NCBI GenBank assembly: GCA_949841465.1
Contig: CATKZW010000007.1
Location: 1-64,000 of the forward strand
DNA: 64,000 nt
Reading direction: 5' to 3'
From: an uncultured Oscillospiraceae bacterium
Lineage (GTDB): Bacteria > Bacillota > Clostridia > Oscillospirales > Oscillospiraceae
Position 1 is the stretch's first letter, and the number at the start of each line of letters is the position of its first letter. The position numbers and the translations under genes were made by a program. A model generated the notes under the pieces. That model saw only the letters and a list, made by a program, of their open reading frames with translations, searched no databases and had not been told where the DNA came from. Positions 54,256-63,739 of the stretch are shown here, piece by piece.

Positions 54256-55053
54256 ATGATCGAAATGAAAGGAATCTGTAAAACCTACCGGGTCCGGCGG
54301 CGGGAGGCCGGACTTGGAAATGCGCTGAAAAGCCTTGTTTCCCGGGATTATACCGAGATACCCGCCCTGCAAAGCATGACCTTTACCGTCCCGGACGGCC
54401 AGATTTTAGGCTATATCGGGCCTAACGGGGCGGGAAAGAGCACCACCATCAAGATTCTCAGCGGGATTCTCCGCCCCGACGGCGGGACGTGCACCGTGGA
54501 CGGTCTGACCCCCTGGGAGGACCGGAAAAGGCATGTGGCCCGCCTGGGCGTGGTCTTCGGCCAGCGCAGCCAGCTGTGGTGGGACGTGCCCGTGATGGAA
54601 TCCCTGGAGCTTTTGCGGGATATCTACCGGGTGCCGGAGGGGACGTTCCGGGAAAATCTGGACCGTCTGACGGCCCTGCTGGACCTGGACGGCCTGCTGA
54701 AAACGCCGGCGCGGATGCTGTCCCTGGGCCAGCGGATGCGCTGTGAGATTGCCGCCGCTCTGATCCACGGGCCGCAGGTCCTGTTCCTGGACGAGCCCAC
54801 CATCGGCCTGGACGCGGTGAGCAAACTGAAGGTCCGGGAGTTCATTCTGGAACAGAACAGGCTGTGCGGCACCACGGTGCTGCTGACCACCCACGATATG
54901 CAGGATATCGACGCGCTGTGCAGCCGGGTGCTGCTCATCGGCAAGGGCCGGCTGCTGTTGGACGGCGACACCGCCCAGATCCGCGCCATGGCGGGGGAGA
55001 ACCTGTCCACTGAGGAGTCGGTGGCGGATCTGTACCGCCGATTCGGCATTTAG
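54256..55053 (+). CDS. ABC-2 type exporter ATPase
   Basis: A 265-residue ABC ATPase of the daunorubicin-resistance-like group (COG4586 type). Walker A GPNGAGKSTTIK, Q-loop VVFGQRSQLWWDVPV, signature LSLGQRMRCEIAAAL (LSLGQ variant usual for this group), Walker B LFLDEPTIGLD and LLTTHDM. It powers the two membrane proteins encoded next, 11 and 3 bases apart. Substrates of this subfamily are unknown. Confidence 0.92.
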   Translation: MIEMKGICKTYRVRRREAGLGNALKSLVSRDYTEIPALQSMTFTVPDGQILGYIGPNGAGKSTTIKILSGILRPDGGTCTVDGLTPWEDRKRHVARLGVVFGQRSQLWWDVPVMESLELLRDIYRVPEGTFRENLDRLTALLDLDGLLKTPARMLSLGQRMRCEIAAALIHGPQVLFLDEPTIGLDAVSKLKVREFILEQNRLCGTTVLLTTHDMQDIDALCSRVLLIGKGRLLLDGDTAQIRAMAGENLSTEESVADLYRRFGI

Positions 55054-55064
55054 GGGGCGGCGGT

Positions 55065-55868
55065 ATGAAAAAATACTGGTCGTTCTTCAAAATGCGCCTG
55101 ATGGCGGGGCTGCAATACCGGGCCGCCGCCCTGGCGGGCATGAGCACTCAGTTTGTCTGGGGCTCCATGGAGATTCTGCTCTACCGGGCCTTCTGGCTGG
55201 AGGCCCCGGAGCGGTTCCCCATGGGGATGGAAGCGCTGTCCTCTTATATCTGGCTTCAGCAGGCGTTTCTGACCCTGTTCGCCCTGTGGAACTGGGAGAC
55301 TGACATCCTGGAGTCGGTAAAGACGGGCTCTGTGTCCTACGAGCTGCTGCGCCCCACGGATATCTACAGTATGTGGATGGCCCGGTCCATCGCCAGCCGT
55401 CTGGCCCGGGCGTCCCTGCGGATGGTTCCGGTGCTTGTAATCAGCGGCCTCATTCCCGCGCCCTATGGACTGCGGCTGATGGTATCTCCCGTGGTATTCG
55501 GGCTGTTTCTGCTGTCCATGGCGCTGATGGTGCTGGTGGTATGCGCGTACTCGCTGCTGGTTTACGCGCTGACCTTCTATCTAACGGACCCCAACGGGAT
55601 CATGGTGCTGTCGGTGGCGGCGGCGGACCTGCTGGGCGGAGCCGTCGTTCCGCTGCCCTTCCTGCCGGAGGGCCTGCGGAAGTTCGCGGCTCTGACGCCC
55701 TTCGGCTCCATGCAGAACGTGCCCCTGCGGATTTTCAGCGGGGACATTCCGCCGGCGGAGATACCCGGCGTGATGGGCCTCCAGGCATTCTGGATCGTGA
55801 CGCTGATCCTGGCGGGATACCTTCTCACAAGAAACGGCCTGCGCCGCGCGGTCATTTTGGGAGGCTGA
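55065..55868 (+). CDS. ABC-2 exporter membrane subunit 1
   Basis: A 267-residue protein with six hydrophobic helices, matching the first permease of the three-gene ABC-2 system (COG4587 type). SVSYELLRPTDIYSMWMARSIASR is the conserved cytoplasmic stretch. The stop is followed after 3 bases by the second permease. Confidence 0.85.
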   Translation: MKKYWSFFKMRLMAGLQYRAAALAGMSTQFVWGSMEILLYRAFWLEAPERFPMGMEALSSYIWLQQAFLTLFALWNWETDILESVKTGSVSYELLRPTDIYSMWMARSIASRLARASLRMVPVLVISGLIPAPYGLRLMVSPVVFGLFLLSMALMVLVVCAYSLLVYALTFYLTDPNGIMVLSVAAADLLGGAVVPLPFLPEGLRKFAALTPFGSMQNVPLRIFSGDIPPAEIPGVMGLQAFWIVTLILAGYLLTRNGLRRAVILGG

Positions 55869-55871
55869 GCG

Positions 55872-56645
55872 ATGAAACTGTATTTCAAGTTTTTGTCCAT
55901 CCACTTCCGCTCGGCTATGACCTACCGGGCGTCCTTCCTGCTCAGCTGTTTGGGGCACCTGCTCATTACCACCAACGTGTTCCTCAGCGTGGTGTTCCTG
56001 CTGGACCGCTTCGACTGCGTGGGCGGCTACACCCTGGCCCAGCTGGCGCTGTGCTTCGCTTCGATCCTGGCGGCCACATCCCTGGCGGAGTGCTTCGGCA
56101 GAGGCTTTGACGCGTTTTCCAGGATCCTCTCCCAGGCCCAGTTTGACCGCATGATGGTCCGGCCCCGCGCGCTGGCCTTTCAGGTGCTGTGCCAGGACAT
56201 GAAACCCACCATGCTGGCCCGGCTGCTCCAGGCGGTTATGATGCTGGCCTGGGCCGTGAACTCCGGCGCGGTGGCCTGGACGCCTGCCAAGGCGCTGGTA
56301 CTGGCGCTGATGATCCTGTGCGGCGCGGCGGTTTTCTTTGGCATGTTCCTGATTGGCGCGGCAATGTGCTTTTTTACCATGGAGAGCCTGGAGATCATCA
56401 ACATTTTCACCGACGGCCCCCGAGAGTACGGCAAGTACCCCTTCGGCATTTACGGCAAACCGGTGCTGCTGGTGCTGACCTTCCTGGTGCCCCTGGCGCT
56501 GGTGCAGCACTGGCCGCTGCAATACCTCTTTGACCGGGGCCCGGCGTGGTACGGGCTGCTGCCGGTCGTGTCTCTGCTGTTTCTGCTTCCCTGTGCGCTG
56601 CTGTGGCGGCTGGGGGTGCGGCGCTACCGGTCTACCGGTTCGTGA
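55872..56645 (+). CDS. ABC-2 exporter membrane subunit 2
   Basis: A 257-residue protein with six hydrophobic helices (COG3694 type). Conserved pieces: FDRMMVRPRALAFQVLCQDM and DGPREYGKYPFGIYGKPV. It completes an exporter with the preceding ATPase and permease. Confidence 0.85.
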   Translation: MKLYFKFLSIHFRSAMTYRASFLLSCLGHLLITTNVFLSVVFLLDRFDCVGGYTLAQLALCFASILAATSLAECFGRGFDAFSRILSQAQFDRMMVRPRALAFQVLCQDMKPTMLARLLQAVMMLAWAVNSGAVAWTPAKALVLALMILCGAAVFFGMFLIGAAMCFFTMESLEIINIFTDGPREYGKYPFGIYGKPVLLVLTFLVPLALVQHWPLQYLFDRGPAWYGLLPVVSLLFLLPCALLWRLGVRRYRSTGS

Positions 56646-56698
56646 CGGGCCGGCTCCCATTTTGTCGAAAATACAGGGGGAATCGTCCAGCGATTGCA

Positions 56699-56729
56699 AA
56701 AGCCCGCCGCATCACATGCGGCGGGCTTT
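56699..56729. terminator. Bidirectional terminator after the ABC-2 operon
   Basis: Perfect arms AAAGCCCGCCGCAT (56699-56712) and ATGCGGCGGGCTTT (56716-56729) with a CAC loop, between convergent genes. Confidence 0.88.
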
Positions 56730-56782
56730 CTCCACAGTCCGGGGCCGAATTTCGTGAGAGCAGGACGGCCGAGCCGTTCCTT

Positions 56783-58903
56783 TCAATACTGGTTCACCCA
56801 GTTGGCGATAAGCAGCTGGGGCACCAGCCACGCCGCCATGAAGATGAGGAAATTCACCGCCGTCAGCGAGGCGAAGGCGGCCACCGAGGTGAGGTAGAAG
56901 GTGAGGCACAGCCCGATCACCGACCCGCCCAGGGCGAAGACCAGCCCCAGCACCGTGGCCAGGCGCAGCCGCCGTCCGCCCACCACCGCGTCGCAGTAGA
57001 CGCTGAGCCCCTCCCGGGTGAGCAGGGCCACCAGCCCGCCCACCTCGTCCGGGTCGGGGTGGGACAGCTCCAGCCGCCGCCCCACCGGGGGAAACTCCAT
57101 CTTGTCCACCGGCAGGCGGAACTTCTGTCCCAGCAGGGCGGGGATCAGGTTGGGGTCCCGGGTGGCCAGCACCGGGGCGGCCCCCGCTTTCATCAGGGCG
57201 GACAGGCTGGGGTTCACCGCGCCGCTCATGGCGTAGTTCAGCAGGAACAGCCCGGACAGCTGGCCGTTGATGGCGCAGAAGATGGCGTTTTTGATGTTGT
57301 GGCCCGGAGGCAGGGGCACCTCCATCAGGTGCATGTAGGCGGCGGTGCCCACCAGCACCTCCTGGTTCCGGATGACCCCAGAGGCCCCGCCCTCGTGCCA
57401 CTCCAGGCCGGACACCTCCCGGTACAGGGCCCCGTGGGTGCGCAGCAGGTCGTGGAAGGGCCGGGTCAGGCCGCAGTCCATCACCCGGAGCATGGTGGCG
57501 GTGTAGCCCACCACCTTTTCAGTGGCCGCGCCGCCGAACACCTTCACCTGGGCCACCTGCACCGAGCCGGTGGGAAACAGGTCCAGGTCGCTGACGATGA
57601 CGCCCCCGTGGCCGCACCGGGCGGCCCCCGCCCAGCCCGCCAGGGCGGCGCCGACTTTATTCAGCCGTTCCGTCAGCTTGCGGTAGGGCAGGGCGAAAGC
57701 CAGCAGGGCGGTCCAGGAGCCCGCCGCGGTGAAGCAGGCGGAGGCGGCCCACCAGAACCGCCCCGGGGCCTCCTGCCCCACCGAAGCCATCAGGGAGCAC
57801 AGCAGGGCCCCCAGCAGCAGCAGGGGGGCGGCGGCGCGGTAGACAGCATGGCCGCCGTCCTCCAGCTGGAGCTGGCTGCCGAAGCCCAGGCCGGTGCCGG
57901 AAATTTTTGTGTAGGTGGGCTTGTTGGACCACAGCGTTTCGTTCATGGACACCACGTAGGGCGTCTTGGTCTGGGAGGCGGCCTTGGCGGCCATGCGGTC
58001 CGCCCGGCGGCGCATATGCTCCCCCCGGAGGGCAAAGGCCAGCCCCAGGGCGGTCACCGCCGAGTAGGGCAGGCAGCCGCCCCGGCCCTCCAGCCCGGCG
58101 GCCGTGAGGCCGTCGGCCAGGGTGAAGAGAAAGGCGAACAGCAGCACGCTCTCCGCCCGGGGGCGGAGGGTGAACAGCTGCTTTCCCCCGGCGATGAGAA
58201 TCTCACAGCACAGCAGCCCCGTGATGAGCAGCAGGGCGGTGAGCACCCAGCACCGCAGCCGGAACACCTGGAGCCCCAGCTCCGTCAGCTCCCCGGCCAG
58301 CAGGTCCCAGGACAGGAACGGCAGCTCCACCGAGCACAAAACGGCGGTCAGCGCCGTCAGCGTGGCGAACTTGAGCCGGACGCCCTGGCCCTTCAGCCCC
58401 TTCTGGTACTGGGCCGCCAGCTTGGCGGGAGGGGTGTCCAGCGGCAGGTCCCGGGGCTTGACCATCCGCAGCCTGGGGCGATGGGGGATCGGGGCGTCCT
58501 GGCCGGGCAGCTCCTCCTTGTCCACGCCGGGGGTGTACTTCTCCGCCTTGAGGGCCTCCGGGTCGGGCTCAGCCTGGTCATACATGTGGTCGGCAAAGTT
58601 GTCCGCCTTTCGCAGCAGGGTGTGGAGCCGGGCCCCGATGGTGCGGCCCACGTTTTCCGGCACGATCTCCGGGATGGGCTGGGCGGACTTGTCTACCTTT
58701 TTGGAGGGCTTCTTCACCTCCCGGACGGGGGGAAGGGGCGTCTCGTCCGCATCTTCCTCCCTTGGGGGCGGGCCTGGGCGGTCCTCTGTGGGGAACTCCA
58801 CCACCTTCCGGGAGGCCTTCCGGTACTTGCCGGAGCCGTATTCCGCCAGGATGTCGTCCAGGTCATAGGACGGCCCGCTGTTTTTATCCTTGTCGTCAGC
58901 CAT
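56783..58903 (-). CDS. P-type-ATPase-like membrane protein lacking the phosphorylation motif
   Basis: A 706-residue protein with no confident known function. Residues 1-170 are a charged, proline-rich cytoplasmic region. Then come hydrophobic helices (about 180-195, 216-236, 252-270, 277-292, 358-376, 385-405) and a soluble part ordered like the P and N domains of a P1B-type ATPase: GGVIVSDLDLFPTGSVQV (435-450) stands where DKTGTLTxG should be, HEGGASGVIRNQEVLVG resembles the nucleotide-domain glycine motif, and LATRDPN stands for TGDN. The GDGxNDA hinge is absent, and two to three helices end the chain. Phosphorylation and ion pumping are therefore unlikely. It is transcribed after rlmB. Confidence 0.62.
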   Translation of the reverse strand: MADDKDKNSGPSYDLDDILAEYGSGKYRKASRKVVEFPTEDRPGPPPREEDADETPLPPVREVKKPSKKVDKSAQPIPEIVPENVGRTIGARLHTLLRKADNFADHMYDQAEPDPEALKAEKYTPGVDKEELPGQDAPIPHRPRLRMVKPRDLPLDTPPAKLAAQYQKGLKGQGVRLKFATLTALTAVLCSVELPFLSWDLLAGELTELGLQVFRLRCWVLTALLLITGLLCCEILIAGGKQLFTLRPRAESVLLFAFLFTLADGLTAAGLEGRGGCLPYSAVTALGLAFALRGEHMRRRADRMAAKAASQTKTPYVVSMNETLWSNKPTYTKISGTGLGFGSQLQLEDGGHAVYRAAAPLLLLGALLCSLMASVGQEAPGRFWWAASACFTAAGSWTALLAFALPYRKLTERLNKVGAALAGWAGAARCGHGGVIVSDLDLFPTGSVQVAQVKVFGGAATEKVVGYTATMLRVMDCGLTRPFHDLLRTHGALYREVSGLEWHEGGASGVIRNQEVLVGTAAYMHLMEVPLPPGHNIKNAIFCAINGQLSGLFLLNYAMSGAVNPSLSALMKAGAAPVLATRDPNLIPALLGQKFRLPVDKMEFPPVGRRLELSHPDPDEVGGLVALLTREGLSVYCDAVVGGRRLRLATVLGLVFALGGSVIGLCLTFYLTSVAAFASLTAVNFLIFMAAWLVPQLLIANWVNQY

Positions 58904-58969
58904 AGGCTGCCTCCTTTTCTGCCGCGTGGGCAGGGAGCGTACCCTGCGCGGACTTCGTTTCCGTGAGGA

Positions 58970-59752
58970 TCACGTTCCCCGCTGGCGGACGGCCTCGTAC
59001 AGCACCACCGCCGCCGCTGTGGAGGCGTTGAGGGAGTTGAGCTGCCCCCGCATGGGGATGGACACCAGGAAGTCGCACTGCTCCCGGACCAGGCGGCCCA
59101 TGCCGTCCCCCTCGCTGCCGATGACGATGGCGGCGGGGCCCTTCAAATCCGCGTCGTACAGGCTTGTCCCGCCGTCGGCGGCAGTGCCGAACACCCACAG
59201 CCCCTCTTCCTTCAGCTCCTTGAGCAGGGCGGTCAGGTTGGGCACCCGGGCCACGGGCAGATAGCTCACCGCCCCGGCGCTGGTTTTGGCCACGATGGCG
59301 GTGAGGCCCGCGGAGCGCCGCTTGGGAATGACCACCCCGTGGGCCCCGGCGCACTCCGCCGTGCGGATCACCGCCCCCAGGTTGTGGGGATCGCTGAGCT
59401 CGTCACATACCACGATGAGGGGGGCTTCCCCCTTCTCCCGGGCGGCGCGGAGGATATCGTCCACGGCGGCGTACTCCCGGACGGCGGCCACGGCGATGAC
59501 CCCCTGGTGGCTCTTGGTGCGGCTCATGCCGTCCAGCTTGTGCCGGTCCGCCTCGGTGACTACCACCCCTTTGTTCCGGGCGGTGGAGGCGATGTGGCCC
59601 AGGGTGGCGTCGGTCTCCCCCCGGGCGATGTAAATCTTGTCGATGGCGGTCCCGGCCCGCAGGGCCTCGATCACCGCGTTGCGGCCCTCGATGAGGCCGT
59701 CGGCCTGGGCCTCCATATTCATGGGCCTGGGCTGTTTATTTTTGTCCCGCAT
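58970..59752 (-). CDS. rlmB: 23S rRNA 2'-O-methyltransferase RlmB (SpoU/TrmH family)
   Basis: A 260-residue SPOUT methyltransferase that modifies a guanosine in 23S rRNA. Seen: the substrate-binding N-terminal domain (LIEGRNAVIEALRAG) and the three SpoU motifs: DPHNLGAVIRTAE, AAIVIGSEGDGM and SIPMRGQLNSLNASTAAAVVLYE. The start ATG 59752 follows AAAGGAG. Its stop lies 66 bases before the P-type-like gene. Confidence 0.93.
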   Translation of the reverse strand: MRDKNKQPRPMNMEAQADGLIEGRNAVIEALRAGTAIDKIYIARGETDATLGHIASTARNKGVVVTEADRHKLDGMSRTKSHQGVIAVAAVREYAAVDDILRAAREKGEAPLIVVCDELSDPHNLGAVIRTAECAGAHGVVIPKRRSAGLTAIVAKTSAGAVSYLPVARVPNLTALLKELKEEGLWVFGTAADGGTSLYDADLKGPAAIVIGSEGDGMGRLVREQCDFLVSIPMRGQLNSLNASTAAAVVLYEAVRQRGT

Positions 59753-59895
59753 GGGAAAAACTCCTTTATACGTTTACTTTTTGTCCCTCAGTGTCCCAGT
59801 ATACCATAATTTTGCGGCCGGTGAAAGGGGGATGGGGCATCTTTTCTCCCCCTTTTTTCGTCATAGAAAGTTTACACCCGCGCCAAGAACATTTC

Positions 59896-59924
59896 TTGTT
59901 TTTATTGACAAGGTATGGTATACT
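59896..59924 (+). promoter_or_regulatory. ftsH promoter
   Basis: TTGTTT (59896-59901), 17-bp spacer, TATACT (59919-59924), about 65 bases before the ribosome site. An internal TTGACA at 59905-59910 is at the wrong distance. Confidence 0.5.
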
Positions 59925-59997
59925 TCTCTAACAACGTTTCCTGCGGGAAGTTGAAAACAATCCGGGATATCCCGGTTACATGAAGGAGGTTGTGCCT

Positions 59998-62169
59998 ATG
60001 GCCGGCCCGTTGAAACCAGACGACCCCAACCGCCGGGACGATCCAAACGGCGACGACAAAAAGCGAAGCCCCCTGGGCTTCTTCAGCATCGTATTGTGGG
60101 CGGTGCTGCTGGTGTTCCTGCTCCAGACCTGCCGCAGCACAGTGGAGAACGCCGCGGTGCAGGTGGTGGATTACTCCGATTTCTACGCCTGGGTGGAAGC
60201 AGGGTACGTGGACGAGGTGGACATCGAATCCAGCGTGTATACCTTCACCCTGAAAGAGGGGGCCCCCCCGCTGAAGGAGCTGCTGGACAAGATGGCCGGC
60301 AGCTACGGCACCGGGGCGCTGAACAGCCTGTTCACCCAGTTTGACCACCAGGACCTGGAGACTGCCGCCAGCAGCTCGTTCAAGTTCCAGGTGGGGCCGG
60401 TGAACGACCCGGACCTGGTCCAGCGGCTGGTGGACAACGGCGTGAGGTTCCACAAGGACCCGGTGACGGAGGAGCAGTATATGATCTCCGCCATTGTCAG
60501 CTATGTGCTGCCCATCGTGCTCATGGTGGTGGCCATGCTGTTTATCTACCGCTATATGTTCAAGAAAATGGGGTCCGGCGGCGGCTTTGGCGGCATCGGC
60601 GGCGTGGGCAAGTCAAACGCCAAGGTGTACGTGGAGAAGAAGACCGGCGTCACCTTTAAGGACGTGGCGGGCCAGGACGAGGCCAAGGAAAGCCTGGAGG
60701 AGATCATCGACTTCCTCCACAACCCCGGCAAGTACACCGAGATCGGCGCCAAGCTGCCCAAGGGCGCGCTGCTGGTGGGTCCGCCGGGCACCGGCAAGAC
60801 TCTGCTGGCCAAGGCCGTGGCGGGCGAGGCCAACGTGCCCTTCTTCTCCATTTCCGGCTCCGATTTTGTGGAGATGTTCGTGGGCGTGGGCGCAAGCCGT
60901 GTCCGCGACCTGTTCAAGGAGGCCAGCAAGATGGCCCCCTGCATCATCTTCATCGACGAGATCGACACCATCGGCAAGTCCCGAGACAACCGCATGGGCG
61001 GCAACGACGAGCGGGAGCAGACCCTGAACCAGCTGCTGGCCGAGCTGGACGGCTTTGACCCCGGCAAGGGCGTCATCGTGCTGGGGGCCACCAACCGGCC
61101 CGAGGTGCTGGACAAGGCCCTGCTGCGGCCGGGGCGCTTCGACCGGCGCATCACCATCGACCGGCCCAACCTGGCGGGGCGCTTGGCAACCTTGCAGGTG
61201 CACACCCGCAAGATCAAGCTGGCCGAGGACGTGGACCTGAACAAGATCGCCCTGGCCACCGCGGGCTGCGTGGGCGCGGACCTGGCCAACCTGGTGAACG
61301 AGGCCGCGCTGCGGGCCGTCCGCAAGGGCCGCCGGCTGGTCACCCAGGAGGATTTGCTGGCCTCTTTCGAGTTTGTTATCGCGGGCAGCGAGAAGAAAAA
61401 CTCCGTGCTCACCGAGTTCGAGCGCAAGCTGGTGGCCTATCACGAGGTGGGCCATGCCATGGTGGCCTACAAGCAGAAAAACGCCGAGCCGGTGCAGAAG
61501 ATCACCATCGTACCCCACACCGAGGGCAGCCTGGGCTACACCCTGCTGATGCCCGAGGAGGACAAGACCAACCTGCGCACCAAGGAAGAGCTGATGGCGA
61601 AAATCGCCGTGTCCATGGGCGGCCGCGCCGCCGAGGAGGTGGTGATGAACACCATGACCAACGGCGCGTCCCAGGACATCCAGGAGGCCACCAACATCGC
61701 CCGGAACATGGTGGCCATGTACGGCATGAGCGAGGAGTTCGGCATGATGGCCCTGGGCAGTGTCCGCAATCAGTACCTGGACGGCGGCTACGGCCTGGAC
61801 TGCGCCCAGGACACCGCCGCTGTGATGGACAAGGCGGTCAAGGCGGTGCTGGACGTGTGCTACAAGGACGCGGTGGAGGTCATTAAGGCCAACCGGGAGG
61901 ACATGGACAAGGTGGTGGCCTACCTGCTGGAGAAGGAGACCATCACCGGCGGCGAAATGGTTGCCATCATTGAGGGCCGGGACCCCGCGCTGGTGGAGGG
62001 GGCCTATACCTCCACCAAGGCTAAGCTCCCGTCGGACGTGGAGCCCCCCGCCCGGCACATCCATATCGTGGATGAGCCCATCCCTATGCCGCCCCATGAG
62101 GAGGACGGGGAGGAGAAGCCTGCCCCAGAGGGGGAGCCGGAGAAGCCCGAAGGGCCCAAAGAGAAATAA
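59998..62169 (+). CDS. ftsH: ATP-dependent zinc metalloprotease FtsH
   Basis: A 723-residue membrane-bound AAA+ protease that degrades membrane and regulatory proteins. Two N-terminal membrane helices (about 27-44 and 160-183) enclose an external domain. AAA motifs: GPPGTGKT (261-268), IIFIDEID (316-323) and the second region of homology RPGRFDRRI. The zinc motif is HEVGH (482-486). The C-terminal tail is Pro/Glu-rich. ATG 59998 follows AAGGAGG directly; the earlier ATG 59980 would place the ribosome site inside the gene. Confidence 0.96.
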   Translation: MAGPLKPDDPNRRDDPNGDDKKRSPLGFFSIVLWAVLLVFLLQTCRSTVENAAVQVVDYSDFYAWVEAGYVDEVDIESSVYTFTLKEGAPPLKELLDKMAGSYGTGALNSLFTQFDHQDLETAASSSFKFQVGPVNDPDLVQRLVDNGVRFHKDPVTEEQYMISAIVSYVLPIVLMVVAMLFIYRYMFKKMGSGGGFGGIGGVGKSNAKVYVEKKTGVTFKDVAGQDEAKESLEEIIDFLHNPGKYTEIGAKLPKGALLVGPPGTGKTLLAKAVAGEANVPFFSISGSDFVEMFVGVGASRVRDLFKEASKMAPCIIFIDEIDTIGKSRDNRMGGNDEREQTLNQLLAELDGFDPGKGVIVLGATNRPEVLDKALLRPGRFDRRITIDRPNLAGRLATLQVHTRKIKLAEDVDLNKIALATAGCVGADLANLVNEAALRAVRKGRRLVTQEDLLASFEFVIAGSEKKNSVLTEFERKLVAYHEVGHAMVAYKQKNAEPVQKITIVPHTEGSLGYTLLMPEEDKTNLRTKEELMAKIAVSMGGRAAEEVVMNTMTNGASQDIQEATNIARNMVAMYGMSEEFGMMALGSVRNQYLDGGYGLDCAQDTAAVMDKAVKAVLDVCYKDAVEVIKANREDMDKVVAYLLEKETITGGEMVAIIEGRDPALVEGAYTSTKAKLPSDVEPPARHIHIVDEPIPMPPHEEDGEEKPAPEGEPEKPEGPKEK

Positions 62170-62172
62170 GGG

Positions 62173-62360
62173 CATTAAAATTGTTCCTTTTTCTTGAACG
62201 AAAAGGAAGCGCTGAGCTGTCGTGAGCAGCGCGGATGGACTGAAGCGAGGGCAAAAGCCCAAGGAGAGCCTAAGGCCCGAATGGGTTTTGCCCGAGGCGG
62301 AGGGAAGCCGCGCGTCGCGAACAGGCGAAGCGTGACAAAAGGAACCGAAAAAGAACGTTT
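62173..62360. other. Intergenic repeat-like sequence after ftsH
   Basis: This gene-free stretch has short inverted pieces (GGGCAAAAGCCC; GGGTTTTGCCC as partner; GAAAAGGAA and TTCCTTTTT). The layout looks like a dispersed repeat rather than a gene, but no second copy is in the window. Confidence 0.35.
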
Positions 62361-62362
62361 AA

Positions 62363-62391
62363 CCCCGCCCGGGGCATTGCTCCGGGCGGGG
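62363..62391. terminator. Terminator between ftsH and the anti-sigma-like gene
   Basis: Arms CCCCGCCCGG (62363-62372) and CCGGGCGGGG (62382-62391) with TGTTT after. Confidence 0.8.
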
Positions 62392-62428
62392 TGTTTGCGT
62401 TCCTGCGGTTTGGGTTGGGGTGAGAACC

Positions 62429-63103
62429 TCACCACTCCTGGCCCAGCTGGTCCAGCGCGGCCTGGAACCAGGGGCGGTTTACGGTATCCAGCGCGTAGCT
62501 GGGGTCGTGGTTCAGCTTCTCCACCAGCTCCGGGGTCATCTGGTAAGAGGGCTGACGTACGCCGTCGATGGTCAGGTAGGTGTCGGCGTAGTTGTCTCCG
62601 GTCATGGAGGCCGCCCCGCCCTCAGCCAGGAAGAACTCGGCCCAGCCGTAGTTGTCTGCGGTGCCGCCCACAATGACATAGCCCTTGTTGCCGGTAGCGG
62701 AGTCGGTGTGCTCGTAGATATAGGGCGTGTCCTCGTCGATGAGGCCGGTCAGGTCGGTGCGATTCTCGCCGTTGACGAACCACAGCTTCCCGTCCTCCTG
62801 GACGATGGGGGCGTTCTGTTCGCCGCTGGCGTCCCACTCCACATAGTCCTCAGCGGTATCGCCGTGCTCGGTGCTGGTGATGGACACCATGCCGCCGCTC
62901 ATGAAGTTGTACACCTGGGCGGGCAAGCCCGCCGCGATGGACAGCACGCATCCCACTGCCAGCGCCGCCGCCAGCACCAGAACCTTGACAGAGGGCGTAC
63001 GCCGCTTCTGAGTATCCTTATTCTCCAACATTTCCATGATTTCCTCCTTTTTCTGGTCACTGAGCGTGACCTGCTCCATCATTCGCCGATAGTCGTACAT
63101 CAT
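62429..63103 (-). CDS. Putative anti-sigma factor, membrane-anchored
   Basis: A 224-residue protein with an N-terminal cytoplasmic segment (YRRMMEQVTLSDQKKEEIMEML), one membrane helix at about residues 41-60 and an external domain with no family I recognise (YNFMSGGMVSITSTEHGDTAEDY...). Its gene overlaps the ECF sigma gene by 47 bases, and that arrangement plus the topology points to an anti-sigma role. ATG 63103 has AAGGAG. Confidence 0.65.
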   Translation of the reverse strand: MMYDYRRMMEQVTLSDQKKEEIMEMLENKDTQKRRTPSVKVLVLAAALAVGCVLSIAAGLPAQVYNFMSGGMVSITSTEHGDTAEDYVEWDASGEQNAPIVQEDGKLWFVNGENRTDLTGLIDEDTPYIYEHTDSATGNKGYVIVGGTADNYGWAEFFLAEGGAASMTGDNYADTYLTIDGVRQPSYQMTPELVEKLNHDPSYALDTVNRPWFQAALDQLGQEW

Positions 63104-63554
63104 CGCTCAACTCCTTTTTCAGCATGTCCCGGGCCCGAGACATGCGCGTCTGCACCGCTGTGCGTGAGATGCGCAGGATGTCTCCGATCTCCCCCTGGCC
63201 GTAGCCCTCCCAGTAGTAGAGATGGATCACCGCCCGGTATTTGGGCGGCAGGGCCATCACCGCGTCCCATACCTCCCGGTCGGTGTCGTCCCGGAAGGGG
63301 AGGGATTCCTCCAGCTCTCCCACGTTCTTCTGCCAGAAGGACCGCAGCTGGCTTTTGCACAGGTTGGCGGCGCAGGTGAGCAGCCACGCCTTTTCCTTCC
63401 CGGGCAGCAGGGCGGTTTTGCCCTCCGCCAGCTTGAGAAACACGCTCTGGCAAACGTCCTCCGCGTCGGCGCGGCTGCCCAGGTAGCTGTACGCCAGTCG
63501 GAACACGTCGTCGCCGTATTGGCGGAACAGGTCCGCCAATTGTTCGGTGTCCAT
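63057..63554 (-). CDS. ECF-type RNA polymerase sigma factor
   Basis: A 165-residue sigma-70 family protein with region 2 (QYGDDVFRLAYSYLGSRADAEDVCQSVFLKL) and region 4 (LPPKYRAVIHLYYWEGYGQGEIGDILRISRTAVQTRMSRAR). It should direct a stress regulon and be held by the overlapping anti-sigma-like protein. Start ATG 63554 follows AAAGGGGG. Confidence 0.92.
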   Translation of the reverse strand: MDTEQLADLFRQYGDDVFRLAYSYLGSRADAEDVCQSVFLKLAEGKTALLPGKEKAWLLTCAANLCKSQLRSFWQKNVGELEESLPFRDDTDREVWDAVMALPPKYRAVIHLYYWEGYGQGEIGDILRISRTAVQTRMSRARDMLKKELSDDVRLSANDGAGHAQ

Positions 63555-63658
63555 TGCGGTCGCCCCCTTTTTCCATGTCGTTCTTGTTTGTGGCCACGTC
63601 TATAAAACGATTGAGGAGGCCCGATTATCACACGGCCCCGGAAAATTTTCGAAAAAAG

Positions 63659-63690
63659 GGCGGCTGGCCGGAACATCCCGGCCAGCCGCC
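63659..63690 (-). terminator. Terminator of the gene at the right edge
   Basis: Arms GGCGGCTGGCCGG (63659-63671) and CCGGCCAGCCGCC (63678-63690); read leftward it is followed by a T-run. Confidence 0.8.
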
Positions 63691-63739
63691 TTGCTAAAAA
63701 TAATATATCCGCTTTCGCTGCCGGGCGAAAGCCTGCCGT

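Noticed and set aside
59905-59910. TTGACA as the ftsH -35 box
   Set aside because: It stands only 8 bp from the -10 box TATACT; TTGTTT at 59896 has the right 17-bp spacing.
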